From NCBI GenBank assembly GCA_035545855.1, contig DASZXK010000069.1:1-64000 (forward strand): a stretch of DNA of 64,000 nucleotides. Reading direction: 5' to 3'. Position 1 is the stretch's first letter, and every line of letters begins with the position of its first letter. The notes beneath the pieces are model-generated. The model was not told where the DNA came from, did no database searches, and saw only the letters and a program-made list of their open reading frames with translations. Positions 34,181 through 43,028 of the stretch are shown in pieces. The translations under genes were made by a program, and so were the position numbers. This stretch comes from DASZVB01 sp035545855 (GTDB taxonomy: Bacteria; Myxococcota_A; Polyangia; Polyangiales; Polyangiaceae).

Positions 34181-35112
34181 GGGGCGCGGTCGTTTCGACG
34201 ATCGGCGCAGCGGCGCCTCCAGGACGCCATCTCCGTCTGGAGCGCCTCGACCAGGAAATCGCGGAGGAGCGCGACCCGCGACGGGACGAACGACGACGTC
34301 GGCAGCACGACGGCGAGGCTTCCGCCGACGAACGCGTAGTCGGGGAGCACCCGCTCGAGGGCGCCTTCGTCCACGTAGCGCGCGGCGACGGCGATGGGGA
34401 GCAGCACGAGGCCGAGCCCCGATGCGGCGACGCTCGCCACGAACGACATGTCGTCGGCGCTGACGCTTCCGTGCACCTCCGTCGTCTCTTCCCCCGACGG
34501 CCCGAGGAGCGTCCACGCGAGGCGCCCGGCCCTCGCCTTGAAGAGCACGCACTCGTGCTCGGAGAGCTCGACGAACTTCTTCGGACGACCGCGGCGCTCG
34601 AGGTACGACGGCGCCGCGAAGACTCCGATGTCGGCGTTGCCGATGCGCCGAACGACGAGGGACGAATCGGTGAGCTTCCCGCCGCGGACGGCGAGGTCGA
34701 ACCCCTCGGCCACGAGATCGACGGCGCGCGACGTCAGCGTCACCTCGACGTGGATCTTCGGGTACCTGGTGACGAAGGCCGCGAGCGCGCGCCCGATGCC
34801 GAGCGCGTCCGCGTCCGCGGGCGCGGTCATCCGCACGATGCCCCTCGGTTCGCTCCCGAGCTCCGACACCGCCGACGCGGCTTCCTCCACGCCGCTCACG
34901 GCGCCGCGCACGCGTTCGAAGAACGCCTGCCCCGCGTCGGTGAGCGCGAGCTTCCGCGTCGTTCGCTGGAGCAGGCGCACGCCGAGATCTTCCTCGAGCC
35001 GTGCGACGCTGCGGCTGACGGACGACTTTTCCTTGCCGAGGACGCGCGCGGCTTCGGTGAAGCTGCCCGCCTCCACGACGCGCACGAAGAGAGGAACGTC
35101 GTTGAAATCCAT
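34075..35112 (-). CDS. LysR-family transcriptional regulator with repeat-derived tail
   Basis: A 345-residue regulator. The N-terminal HTH (FTEAARVLGKEKSSVSRSVARLEEDLGVRLL) is standard. The effector domain runs to about residue 300 (SFVPSRVALLRDFLVEALQ). The last 35-40 residues are Arg/Ala-rich and are encoded by the dispersed repeat, so the natural stop was probably lost or replaced when the repeat was inserted. It is divergent from the DoxX-family gene with a 96-bp gap, the classic LysR-target arrangement, so that gene is its likeliest target. Confidence 0.9.
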   Translation of the reverse strand: MDFNDVPLFVRVVEAGSFTEAARVLGKEKSSVSRSVARLEEDLGVRLLQRTTRKLALTDAGQAFFERVRGAVSGVEEAASAVSELGSEPRGIVRMTAPADADALGIGRALAAFVTRYPKIHVEVTLTSRAVDLVAEGFDLAVRGGKLTDSSLVVRRIGNADIGVFAAPSYLERRGRPKKFVELSEHECVLFKARAGRLAWTLLGPSGEETTEVHGSVSADDMSFVASVAASGLGLVLLPIAVAARYVDEGALERVLPDYAFVGGSLAVVLPTSSFVPSRVALLRDFLVEALQTEMASWRRRCADRRNDRAPSKTTASRPREPGERARRAGGGAAAKQATGDKVRP

Positions 35113-35208
35113 TGTTGTGATTCTAGCACCAAAGTTATGGGCGCCGGCCGGCTAGTAGCTCGGGAAGCAACGAACCATGCTGGGGTCATCGATTCCGGAG
35201 AAACACCC

Positions 35209-35652
35209 ATGACCTCACGCAATCTGTCCCACGTCGCTCGCTACCTGCTCGGCGCCGGTTTCACGGTCTTCGGCCTGAACGGCTTCCTCCATTTCATCCC
35301 GATGCCGCCGCCTCCGCCGTCGGCGGGCGCGTTCCTCGGCGCGCTCGTCGCGACGGGCTACCTGTTTCCCCTGATCAAGGGGACCGAGATCGTCGCGGGA
35401 CTGCTCCTGCTCTCGAACCGGTGGGTGCCGCTCGCGCTGACGCTGCTCGCGCCCGTGCTCGTGAACATCGTCGCGTTCCACGCGTTCCTCGCGCCGGCGG
35501 GTCTCGCGCTGCCGCTCGTGCTCCTCGCCGCGGAGCTCTACGCCGCGTGGTCCTATCGAGAGGCGTTCGCGCCGATGCTCGCGGCGCGGGTCGCTCCGGC
35601 GGAAAGCTCGAATCCGCGGAGCATCCGGCAGGCGGCGCACGCGCACGGCTGA
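35209..35652 (+). CDS. DoxX-family membrane protein
   Basis: A 147-residue protein of four membrane helices (YLLGAGFTVFGLNGFLHF, FLGALVATGYLFPLIKGTEIV, NRWVPLALTLLAPVLVNIV, ALPLVLLAAELYAAWSY) in the DoxX fold. Relatives take part in redox or thiol stress, and some are subunits of quinol oxidases; the role here is unknown. GGAG precedes the ATG. Divergent LysR control is likely. Two terminator hairpins follow. Confidence 0.82.
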   Translation: MTSRNLSHVARYLLGAGFTVFGLNGFLHFIPMPPPPPSAGAFLGALVATGYLFPLIKGTEIVAGLLLLSNRWVPLALTLLAPVLVNIVAFHAFLAPAGLALPLVLLAAELYAAWSYREAFAPMLAARVAPAESSNPRSIRQAAHAHG

Positions 35653-35670
35653 CCCGTCGCGCGACCCGGA

Positions 35671-35765
35671 CGAGGGCTCGACGGCTTCCGTCGGGCCCTC
35701 CGTCGTTTCGAACGCCCGCACGCCGCACAAAGAACGAGGGCTCGACGGGTTTCGTCGAGCCCTCG
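35671..35765. terminator. Two tandem related hairpins between convergent genes
   Basis: The second is exceptional: CGAGGGCTCGACG (35735-35747), loop GGTTT, and CGTCGAGCCCTCG (35753-35765), a perfect 13-bp stem. The first (about 35671-35701) has almost the same arms with one G-U pair and loop CTT. Together they separate the DoxX and GbsR-like genes. Confidence 0.8.
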
Positions 35766-35789
35766 GGCATGTCGGGAACGCTCGCCGCC

Positions 35790-36368
35790 TCAGATGCGGG
35801 GCGTCATCTTCGCGAAGGTCTTCAGCGCGAGCGCCATCGGCTTCGAGCCCATGCGAGCGAACACCTCGATGAGGCGAGAGAGGTCCTCCACGAACTTGGT
35901 GAAGAGCTCCACCTGCCTGCGCGTCGCGGTGTCGTGATGCGGAAGCTGGCGCGCGAGCGCCGCGGTGTCTCGCACGAGCTGCAGCAGGGGCATGAACTCG
36001 CGGCGGTGCCGCTGGCGCATGATCTCCAGGAAGAAGTCCCAGGGATCGCGGGCGGTGTGGTACCGGTCTTCCCCGGCCGTCCGCTCCGCCCGCACGACGC
36101 CGAAGTCCATCAGCGCGGAAAGGTGAGCGCGCACGGTGTCCACGTCGACCTCGAGCGCGGTCGCGATCGAACGCGCGTCCCGGCCCTCCTCCGTCAGGAA
36201 GAGCTCCGCATGGACGCGCCCGAGCTCGCGCGGCATCCCGAACGTGGCCGCGAGCCGGCCCCAGTTGTTCACGAACTTGCGCCGGACCTCGGAGGACTGG
36301 GCCGCCGGGCGCGCGAACACGCCGGAATCGGAGTCCTGCTCTAGGGAACGGAGGTCGAGCGCGTTCAT
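35790..36368 (-). CDS. GbsR/MarR-like winged-helix regulator
   Basis: A 192-residue regulator. ATG 36368 has GGAG upstream; a longer start at 36410 is possible. RRKFVNNWGRLAATFGMPRELGRVHAELFL and DVDTVRAHLSALMDFGVV are the GbsR-type HTH pattern. A C-terminal helical dimerisation region follows. GbsR proteins control osmoprotectant or lipid genes in other bacteria; the target here is unknown. A near-perfect palindrome 49 bp upstream (36417-36433) suggests autoregulation. Confidence 0.82.
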   Translation of the reverse strand: MNALDLRSLEQDSDSGVFARPAAQSSEVRRKFVNNWGRLAATFGMPRELGRVHAELFLTEEGRDARSIATALEVDVDTVRAHLSALMDFGVVRAERTAGEDRYHTARDPWDFFLEIMRQRHRREFMPLLQLVRDTAALARQLPHHDTATRRQVELFTKFVEDLSRLIEVFARMGSKPMALALKTFAKMTPRI

Positions 36369-36416
36369 GGACTCCGGTTCTGCAAGCAACGGGCCGACGC
36401 GAAGCGGCATGGCGCA

Positions 36417-36433
36417 CGGTCGGTAACCAACCG
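36417..36433. promoter_or_regulatory. 17-bp near-perfect palindrome upstream of the GbsR-like gene
   Basis: CGGTCGGTAACCAACCG pairs at 7 of 8 positions around A36425. It lies upstream of the regulator start and could be its own operator. The rest of 36434-36655 shows nothing I can name. Confidence 0.5.
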
Positions 36434-36655
36434 AAAAGGCGTCTGAATCACACCGGCCAGTGAGGCTAGAACGAGCGGTTGTCCGCTGCGTCATGGACGT
36501 ACAGTGCGCAGGGTCCGTACACCTGGCCTCTTCGGTCCCACGGGCCAGCCAAGTGTGCGAGACCCGGCCGTTCTTCGAGACCCGCCAGGTCCGCCGGCCA
36601 ATGTGGAGGTGCCCAGATTGGATGCGCGAGCGGCGGGGGGCTAACCTGAGCGTTC

Positions 36656-37102
36656 GTGACGCTGTTCAGGGAACGCGGGACCGACTTCGAGGAACACCGG
36701 ACGAAGCGGGGAACCGCGCGGATGTGGACGCTCTCACCCGCCGTTTACGTGACCCAGGTCGAGGGGCACATGGACGAATCCCACGCCGCCCTCTTCGAGC
36801 GGTACGGCGCGGCGAAGATCGCGGATAGTCCCGGGGGGTTGTGCGTCTTCCACGACTGGATCGAGATGACCGGTTACGACTCGCCCTGCCGGAAGCGCAT
36901 GACGGAGTGGTCCGTCGCGCGGCTCGGGGCGTACCGGGAGGTGCACATCGCCGTCCGCTCGAAGCTCGTGGCCATGGGGATCCAGGTCGCGAACATCGCG
37001 CTCCGGGGTCTCATGCGGGCGCACCGGGACCGGGTCGGGCTCGAGGTGGAGCTCCGGCGGGTCATCCGAAACGAGAGCCGCCGCGACACGACCCGGCCGT
37101 GA
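36656..37102 (+). CDS. Conserved-looking hypothetical protein (STAS/SpoIIAA-sized)
   Basis: A 148-residue soluble protein with a GTG start; an internal ATG 22 codons in is possible. The core (MWTLSPAVYVTQVEGHMDES, LCVFHDWIEMTGYDSPCR, KLVAMGIQVANIALR) has the alternating strand/helix order of small STAS-like domains common in myxobacteria. I do not recognise a named family. It precedes the Fur box of feoAB by 12 bases, with no sign that it is iron-controlled. Confidence 0.6.
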   Translation: MTLFRERGTDFEEHRTKRGTARMWTLSPAVYVTQVEGHMDESHAALFERYGAAKIADSPGGLCVFHDWIEMTGYDSPCRKRMTEWSVARLGAYREVHIAVRSKLVAMGIQVANIALRGLMRAHRDRVGLEVELRRVIRNESRRDTTRP

Positions 37103-37114
37103 GTCCGTTGTTGA

Positions 37115-37135
37115 ATTTGAAAACCGTTTTCAATT
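37115..37135 (+). promoter_or_regulatory. Probable Fur box of feoAB
   Basis: TTGAAAA-CCG-TTTTCAA (37117-37133) is a perfect 7-bp dyad in an AT-rich island 25 bp before feoA. Its form and place fit Fur-type repression of ferrous iron uptake. Confidence 0.75.
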
Positions 37136-37159
37136 GAGCTAGCGTTCCGGGGTCGGCAG

Positions 37160-37453
37160 ATGCAGCTCGGAGAAGTCGCAATCGGCGTCACGGTCACCGT
37201 CACGGGCGTCGGTGGGGAGCGCGCGTTCCGGCGCCGCGTGATGGAGCTCGGCGTCCTTCCGGGGACGCGGGTCACCGTCGTCCGTGTCGCGCCGCTCGGC
37301 GATCCCATCGAGCTCTCCGTCCGCGGCTGCGAGCTCTCGATCCGCAAGGGCGAGGCCCGCTGCATCGAGGTCGAGCCGCCGCTCGTGTCCGGGCGTGAAA
37401 CCGCGACGGCGGCGCGGATGGAGCTTCCCCGCGGGCTCCCCGCCGCGCCGTGA
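37160..37453 (+). CDS. feoA: FeoA, ferrous iron transport accessory protein
   Basis: A 97-residue SH3-like protein (MQLGEVAIGVTVTVTGVGGE, FRRRVMELGVLPGTRVTVVR, GDPIELSVRGCELSIRKGEA). It is the cytoplasmic partner of FeoB. It is somewhat longer than usual, with a Pro/Ala tail. Its stop overlaps the FeoB GTG (GTGA). Confidence 0.92.
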   Translation: MQLGEVAIGVTVTVTGVGGERAFRRRVMELGVLPGTRVTVVRVAPLGDPIELSVRGCELSIRKGEARCIEVEPPLVSGRETATAARMELPRGLPAAP

Positions 37454-39612
37454 CTCCCGGGAGCACCGCGACGTCCGCAGCGACGAAGGCGCGCGCGGAT
37501 GCCCGGGCGGAGCGGCCGCGGCGCGTGGTCGTCGTGGGGAACCCGAACGTCGGAAAGACGTCCATCTGGAACCGGCTCGCGCGCGAGAACGCGCGGGTGG
37601 GCAACTACGCCGGGGTCACCGTCGAGCGCCGCGTCGGACGCCTGATGCCCGCGGAGGGCGACGCCACGGAGGTGGAGCTCTCGGACGTCCCCGGCGCGTA
37701 CTCGCTCTCGGCCCGGTCCGCCGAGGAGCAGATCGCCATCGGCTCGGTCCTCGGCATCTTCGGGGATCCCGCCCCGGACCTCGTGCTCGTCGTGGTGGAC
37801 GCGGGCCAGCTCGTTCGAAACCTGTATCTCGTCGTCCAGCTGCTCGAGCTCGGGGTTCCGAGCGTCCTCGCCCTGAACATGATCGACGAGGCCGCCGAGA
37901 ACCCGCCCAGGCCCGAGGCCATCTCGCGTCTCTTCGGCGTGCCCTGCGTCGCCACGAACGGACGGACCGGCGAGGGACTCGGCGAGCTGACGGAGGTGCT
38001 GCGGAAGACGCTCAAAGCTCCGCGTCCGGGGCGCGTGGAAGTGAAGTATCCCGAGGCTCTGCGGGCGGACGTCGATCGAGTGGCGGACGCGCTCCCTTCC
38101 GTCCTCCGCAGCTCGGTCGAACGCGATCGGGCCCTCGCGCGCTGGGCGCTCGTGAGCATCGACGACGACGACGAGCTCGTCGGCATCGACCCGGGGCTCC
38201 GGGAACGCGTCGGCGACGTCCGTCGCGCCGCCGGCGCCCGCGACCTCGACCAGGAGATCATCGCCTCGCGCTACGCTTTTCTGGACGAGCACGCGCCGGC
38301 GCTCTTCGCGCGAGGGACGGAGACCGCGCCGGTCCGCACGCGCACCGAGCGGCTCGATCGGTTCTTCATTCATCCCGTGTGGGGTTTCCTGGTCTTCGTC
38401 CTCGTGATGACGGTGCTCTTCCAGGCGCTGTTCTCCTGGGCCGAGCCCGGGATCCACGCCATCGAATGGGCGGTGCGGGAGCTCTCGGCCCTCGCCGAGC
38501 GCGCGCTCCCGGAATCGACGTTCCGCGACTTCGTCGTGCAGGGGCTCCTCGGAGGCGTGGGCAACGTCATCGTGTTCCTGCCGCAGATCGCGCTTCTGTT
38601 CGTCCTCGTCGGACTCCTAGAAGACTCGGGGTACATGGCGCGGGTCGCGTACCTCATGGACCGGGTCATGCGGGCGCTCGGCTTGCACGGGCGCGCGTTC
38701 GTTCCGATGCTCTCGGGGTTCGCCTGCGCGATCCCGGCGATCCTGGCGACCCGGACGATGGAGCGGAGGCGCGATCGCATCCTGACGATGCTCGTCGTGC
38801 CGCTGATGACGTGCTCGGCGCGCTTGCCCGTCTACACGCTCGTGATCGCGGCGCTGATCCCGCCCCGGACGGTGCTCGGAATCGTCCCGGTGCAGGCAGT
38901 CATCCTCGTCGCGATGTACTTCTTCGCGACGATGATGGCGCTCGTCGCGGCCGCCGTCCTCGGGCGGACCGTCGTCCGCGGAACGAAGGTCCCTCTCATC
39001 CTCGAGCTGCCGCCGTACCGGATGCCGTCCGCGGAGGCGACGCTCCGGATGACCTGGGAACGATGTCGCGCGTTCCTTCGGGACGCGGGCACGACGATCC
39101 TCGCGTGCACCGTGGTCCTCTGGGTCCTCCTCTCCCATCCGAAGCCCGACCACGTGCCGCCGGGTGCGACCCCCCAGGAAACCGCCGCGATCGCGATCCG
39201 GGAGAGCTGGGGCGGGCGCCTCGGCCGGGCGATCGAGCCCGCGATCCGACCCCTCGGGTTCGACTGGAAGATCGGCGTCGGGCTCGTCGGCGCGTTCGCC
39301 GCGCGCGAGGTCTTCGTATCCACGATGGGGATCGTCGAAGGCGTCGGTGGCGCCGATGACGCCGCGTTGCCGCTGCGCGAGCGCATCCAGAGGGAGACTC
39401 GCCCCGACGGAACGCCGGCGTACTCCGCCCTCACGGGTCTGTCGCTCCTCGTGTTCTTCGCGATCGCCTGCCAGTGCATGAGCACGCTGGTGCTCGTCCG
39501 CAAGGAATCGGGGACCTGGAAATGGCCTGCCGTCCTCTTCGCGTACACGGCCGTGCTCGCGTGGACTCTCTCCTTCGCGGTGTATCAGGGCGGCCGATTG
39601 CTCGGCTTCTGA
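37450..39612 (+). CDS. feoB: FeoB, ferrous iron transporter with GTPase domain
   Basis: A 720-residue inner-membrane Fe2+ transporter. The N-terminal G domain has G1 GNPNVGKT (30-37), switch VGNYAGVTVE, G3 DVPG and G4 NMID. A helical GDI segment follows. The membrane region carries the Gate motifs with Cys (LSGFACAIPAILATRTME, MTCSARLPVYTLVI). It starts GTG within feoA. No separate feoC is visible; the next gene is convergent 19 bases away. Confidence 0.95.
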   Translation: MTPGSTATSAATKARADARAERPRRVVVVGNPNVGKTSIWNRLARENARVGNYAGVTVERRVGRLMPAEGDATEVELSDVPGAYSLSARSAEEQIAIGSVLGIFGDPAPDLVLVVVDAGQLVRNLYLVVQLLELGVPSVLALNMIDEAAENPPRPEAISRLFGVPCVATNGRTGEGLGELTEVLRKTLKAPRPGRVEVKYPEALRADVDRVADALPSVLRSSVERDRALARWALVSIDDDDELVGIDPGLRERVGDVRRAAGARDLDQEIIASRYAFLDEHAPALFARGTETAPVRTRTERLDRFFIHPVWGFLVFVLVMTVLFQALFSWAEPGIHAIEWAVRELSALAERALPESTFRDFVVQGLLGGVGNVIVFLPQIALLFVLVGLLEDSGYMARVAYLMDRVMRALGLHGRAFVPMLSGFACAIPAILATRTMERRRDRILTMLVVPLMTCSARLPVYTLVIAALIPPRTVLGIVPVQAVILVAMYFFATMMALVAAAVLGRTVVRGTKVPLILELPPYRMPSAEATLRMTWERCRAFLRDAGTTILACTVVLWVLLSHPKPDHVPPGATPQETAAIAIRESWGGRLGRAIEPAIRPLGFDWKIGVGLVGAFAAREVFVSTMGIVEGVGGADDAALPLRERIQRETRPDGTPAYSALTGLSLLVFFAIACQCMSTLVLVRKESGTWKWPAVLFAYTAVLAWTLSFAVYQGGRLLGF

Positions 39613-39631
39613 CGCGCAGCCGCGGCTCCGC

Positions 39632-40549
39632 TCAGAACCGGCCCGAGAACGTCGCGACGGCGCCGTCCTGGCGGGGCGCCACGTCGAAATGCGCCGACTC
39701 CTCCGGCTCGGCCGCGTGTTCGCTCTTCGGCTGCGAGAGGAAGAACAGCGCGACGCCGGCGCCGAGGCCCGCGATCCCGACGCCGAGGGAGACGTCCGCG
39801 AGCAGGTACTTCGTCTTGATCGAATCCACGTCCGACTGCGCGCAGGAGTGCGTCTGCCCGCAGGAAGAGTCGAGATCGCTCTGCTTGCTCTTGCCCATCG
39901 CGCCGAAGACGACGAAGCCGAGGATGCCGGCGGCCCCGACGCCACCCGCGACGTACGCGTAGGGACGGAGCGGCCCGGGGCCCGAGGACGCGCCCTCGTC
40001 GACCTTCGGCTCGGGCTCGGGGGTGCCGTGCCCGTACGGGTCCTCGACCTTCGCTTCCTCCTTCGCGGGGGCAAAGCTCGCGTTGATGACGCGGTCCTTC
40101 TCGCCTTTCCGGATCTCGATCTCCTTCACCAGCGGAGGGGCACCCTCGATGGTGAACTCGAACTTGTGCGTGCCCGGATCGACCTGGACGCTCTCGTCTC
40201 CGATCTCCGTGACGAGGGGGTCCCCGTCGACGGTGACCTTGACCGCCTTCTCGTCTTCACCCTTCCGGTTCTTCACGGAGAAGGAAACGGTCGGGATCTC
40301 GTGGGACACCTCGGTGAGCCACTCGCCGCAGTCGGTCCGCACGAACGCGGGACACGCTTCCGAGGCGCACACCGAGAGCTGCTCCTGCGCCTGGATCAGC
40401 CTGCCGTTCGCGCGCTGCTCCTGGCTCTTCTCGTAGGCCGAAGCACACTCGGCCTTGGTGGGATCCGCGAGCGCGGAGCGCGCCGACGAGAGCACCCCGG
40501 CGAGCACGAGCAGGGACGCGAAAGCCGAGGAACGCGGGTCGCGAAGCAT
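39632..40549 (-). CDS. PEGA-like periplasmic/membrane protein
   Basis: A 305-residue protein with a signal peptide (FASLLVLAGVLSSARSALA). A Cys-containing N-terminal helical region (ECASAYEKSQEQR) looks TPR-like. A PEGA-type strand region follows (VKVTVDGDPLVTEI, VDPGTHKFEFTIEG). Two membrane helices lie near the C-terminus (YVAGGVGAAGILGFVVFGA and LADVSLGVGIAGLGAGVALFFL). Myxobacteria carry many such proteins beside Ser/Thr kinases; one lies immediately upstream here. Confidence 0.72.
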   Translation of the reverse strand: MLRDPRSSAFASLLVLAGVLSSARSALADPTKAECASAYEKSQEQRANGRLIQAQEQLSVCASEACPAFVRTDCGEWLTEVSHEIPTVSFSVKNRKGEDEKAVKVTVDGDPLVTEIGDESVQVDPGTHKFEFTIEGAPPLVKEIEIRKGEKDRVINASFAPAKEEAKVEDPYGHGTPEPEPKVDEGASSGPGPLRPYAYVAGGVGAAGILGFVVFGAMGKSKQSDLDSSCGQTHSCAQSDVDSIKTKYLLADVSLGVGIAGLGAGVALFFLSQPKSEHAAEPEESAHFDVAPRQDGAVATFSGRF

Positions 40550-40616
40550 GGATGCCCGAGTCTACCTCGCGAGTCCTCGAAGCGACAGCCGCCCGCGGAA
40601 GGCGGGCGCGCGCGCC

Positions 40617-42275
40617 TCAGAAGCAGCCGGGTTTGACGCGCTTGATGCCGTTCGGATCGATGAAGAACGGCGGATCGCAGAGCCCCGGCTTCGCCGAGGC
40701 GGCGGCATGGGGAGCGCGGCGACGACCGCTCGAGGCCCCGGGCGCTTCGTCGGGGGGCGCGGCCGGGAGGTCCGAGATGTCGACGCCCTTCTCTTCGCTC
40801 TCCGCCGCGGGAGCCGCCGCGCTGGGGCTCGCGCCGGGACCGGGGGATTCCGTCGTCGCGCGAGGAAACGGCGCCTGCGCAGCGGGCGAAGGCCCGCCCT
40901 CGATGACCCGCGGCGCCTCGTGCCCACGCCCGAAGAGGTAGAACGCGAGCACGCCACCGCCGAGACACGCGGCGAGCGCGCCGATGAGCATCGCGGCCGT
41001 GTTCGAGCGCGGCGGAGGGGGCTTCGGCAGCGACGCGGGCGCGGCCGGCACGGGCACGGCGAGACTCGCGACCTTCGAGGTCGACGCGCCGGTCACGTGC
41101 GACTTGGACGATCGCTCCTCGAGGTCCTTCTCCAGCTTCGGCGGCGGCGGGATCGGGGGCGGCGGGATCCGCGGTCGCGAGCCCGACACGGGCTGGACGG
41201 CGCTCGACGTGAGGTCCGGCTTCACCGACGGCGGGCTCGTCTCGCCCTCGGGCTCGCGCTCGAGACGCGCGAGATCTTCGGGATTCGTCGAGATGCCCTC
41301 GATCTCCTGGACGAGCGTGGTCCGCTTCTCGAGATCGGGCCCGCCGAAACGTTCCACCCACTCTCCGACCGCGCGCGCCGTCGCGAGTGGAACGGACGCC
41401 TCGAGATCGATCGCGAACTCCCTCGCCGTCTGGTAGCGACGGTCGGGGCTCCGCTCGAGGGCCTTCATCACGACGGCGTTCAGCGTGTCGGGGACTTCCG
41501 GGAGGACCGACTTCGGCTCCGGGATGTCCGCCGCGACGACCTTCGCGAAGATCTCGCCCGCGTCCGAGCCCTCGAACAGGCGCTTCCCCGTGAGCGCCTC
41601 CCAGAGGACGACGCCCGCGGCGAAGAGGTCCGTCCTCCGGTCGACGGGCTTTCCGTTGAGCTGCTCCGGGGACATGTAGGAGAGCTTCCCCTTCATCTGC
41701 CCGTCACGAGTCGAGTGCGACCGCAGCGCGGCCTTCGCGACGCCGAAGTCCAGCACGCGCGCGACGCCGTCCGAACCGACGAGCACGTTCTGCGGAGAGA
41801 CGTCCCGGTGCACGATGTTGAGCGGCTCTCTCCGCTCGCTCTTCGCCTCGTGCGCCGCGTGCAGACCGTTCAGCATGCCGGCGATGACCGCCGCGACGAT
41901 GCCCGGAGGGACGAAGGCCCCCTCTTTCCGCGTGTTCCGCACGAGCCGCGCGAGGCTTTCGCCGGCAACGTACTCCATGACGAGAAACACCTCGTTCGGC
42001 ATCGTGACGACGTCGAGCGTCGTGACGACGTTCGGGTGCTGGACGCGCGAGGCGAGCCGAGCTTCGTCCAGGAACATCCCGACGAACTCGGGATCCTTCG
42101 AGTACTGCGGGTGGAGGCGCTTGATGGCGACCGTACGCGAGAAGCCGACCGGCCCCACGAGACGGGCGACGTGGACCGTCGCCATGCCTCCCGCCGCGAT
42201 CTCGCCGAACAGCGCGTAGCGCCCGATGACCTTCGGCCGGACCGAAGGCTTGCTACGAGCCGCCTGCTCTACCAT
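40617..42275 (-). CDS. Transmembrane Ser/Thr protein kinase
   Basis: A 552-residue Hanks-type kinase. The Gly loop GEIAAGGMATVHVAR, VAIKRLHP Lys, catalytic IVHRDVSPQN and DFGVAK are all intact. A Pro/Ser-rich segment follows, then one membrane helix near residues 425-447 (AAMLIGALAACLGGGVLAFYL). An Ala/Pro/Ser-rich outer tail ends CDPPFFIDPNGIKRVKPGCF with two Cys. It diverges from the DNA glycosylase gene across a 54-bp gap containing a perfect dyad. Confidence 0.93.
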   Translation of the reverse strand: MVEQAARSKPSVRPKVIGRYALFGEIAAGGMATVHVARLVGPVGFSRTVAIKRLHPQYSKDPEFVGMFLDEARLASRVQHPNVVTTLDVVTMPNEVFLVMEYVAGESLARLVRNTRKEGAFVPPGIVAAVIAGMLNGLHAAHEAKSERREPLNIVHRDVSPQNVLVGSDGVARVLDFGVAKAALRSHSTRDGQMKGKLSYMSPEQLNGKPVDRRTDLFAAGVVLWEALTGKRLFEGSDAGEIFAKVVAADIPEPKSVLPEVPDTLNAVVMKALERSPDRRYQTAREFAIDLEASVPLATARAVGEWVERFGGPDLEKRTTLVQEIEGISTNPEDLARLEREPEGETSPPSVKPDLTSSAVQPVSGSRPRIPPPPIPPPPKLEKDLEERSSKSHVTGASTSKVASLAVPVPAAPASLPKPPPPRSNTAAMLIGALAACLGGGVLAFYLFGRGHEAPRVIEGGPSPAAQAPFPRATTESPGPGASPSAAAPAAESEEKGVDISDLPAAPPDEAPGASSGRRRAPHAAASAKPGLCDPPFFIDPNGIKRVKPGCF

Positions 42276-42291
42276 CCGCTTCAGTGGAATC

Positions 42292-42316
42292 TACCAGATG
42301 GTCGGGGCATCTGGTA
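42292..42316. promoter_or_regulatory. 9-bp inverted repeat between divergent kinase and glycosylase genes
   Basis: TACCAGATG (42292-42300) and CATCTGGTA (42308-42316) are exact complements with a 7-bp spacer. They sit in the middle of a 54-bp divergent gap, so one bound protein could affect both starts. Confidence 0.6.
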
Positions 42317-42329
42317 ATCGAGGGAGCCG

Positions 42330-43028
42330 ATGTACGAGGCTCTGTCCCCGGATGCCACAATCAACGGTGGCGCCGCCTCCGCCGCGCTCCGGAAGCCGCT
42401 TCCGCGCGGCTTCTACGCGCGCCCGACCACCCTCGTCGCCGCGGACGCGATCGGCAAGTTCCTCGTCTCGCGGAGTGCGGATGGAGTCGCGGTCGGCCGG
42501 ATCGTCGAGACGGAGGCGTACCTCGGGCCGGAGGATCGCGCCGCGCACAGTCACGGCGGTCGTCGAACGGCGCGCACGGAGGCGATGTGGGGAGCGCCTG
42601 GGCACGCGTATGTGTTCATGATTTACGGAATGCACTTCCACTTCAACTTGGTGACTGCGAGAAAAGGAGCGCCGGAGGCCGTGCTGATTCGAGCGGTCGA
42701 GCCCGTGGTGGGAGCGGAGCTGATGTCGGCGCGGCGAGCCGTGGACGTGGCGCGGCGCGAGCTCACGAACGGACCGGGCAAGCTCTGCGAGGCCTTCGCG
42801 ATCGGGAGAGACGACTACGGCCTGGACCTCTGCGACGCGTCGAGTCGTCTGTTCCTCGCGGACGGTCCTCCCTCGCCGCGGGTCGCGCGCTCGGCGCGAA
42901 TCGGCGTCGATTACGCCGGGATCTGGGCGAACGAGCCCCTCAGATACTTCGATCCCGAGAGCCGCTACGTGGCCGCGCGGACGCGAACGCGAACGCGAAC
43001 GCGAACGCGAAGAAGAGCGGCGGCATGA
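42330..43028 (+). CDS. DNA-3-methyladenine glycosylase, AAG/MPG family
   Basis: A 232-residue base-excision repair glycosylase. Key pieces are GRIVETEAYLGPEDRAAHS with the catalytic Glu, RTEAMWGAPGHAYVFMIYGMHFHFN, AVLIRAVEP and LTNGPGKLCEAF. The C-terminal end is a Thr-Arg repeat (RTRTRTRTRTRR) coded by a hexanucleotide repeat and not part of the family fold. It overlaps coaBC (ATGA). Confidence 0.93.
   Translation: MYEALSPDATINGGAASAALRKPLPRGFYARPTTLVAADAIGKFLVSRSADGVAVGRIVETEAYLGPEDRAAHSHGGRRTARTEAMWGAPGHAYVFMIYGMHFHFNLVTARKGAPEAVLIRAVEPVVGAELMSARRAVDVARRELTNGPGKLCEAFAIGRDDYGLDLCDASSRLFLADGPPSPRVARSARIGVDYAGIWANEPLRYFDPESRYVAARTRTRTRTRTRRRAAA
42981..43010 (+). repeat. Five perfect ACGCGA hexamers
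   Basis: Five tandem copies of ACGCGA encode alternating Thr and Arg at the glycosylase C-terminus. Copy-number change would keep the frame (two codons per unit). Confidence 0.9.

Noticed and set aside
32345..34339. 664-codon plus-strand frame opposite the MFS gene.
   Set aside because: Composition is dominated by Arg, Glu, Asp and His with no motif; the MFS transporter on the minus strand is certain.
36874..38457. 527-codon minus-strand frame over feoA/feoB.
   Set aside because: Shadow of feoAB, which has all expected motifs.
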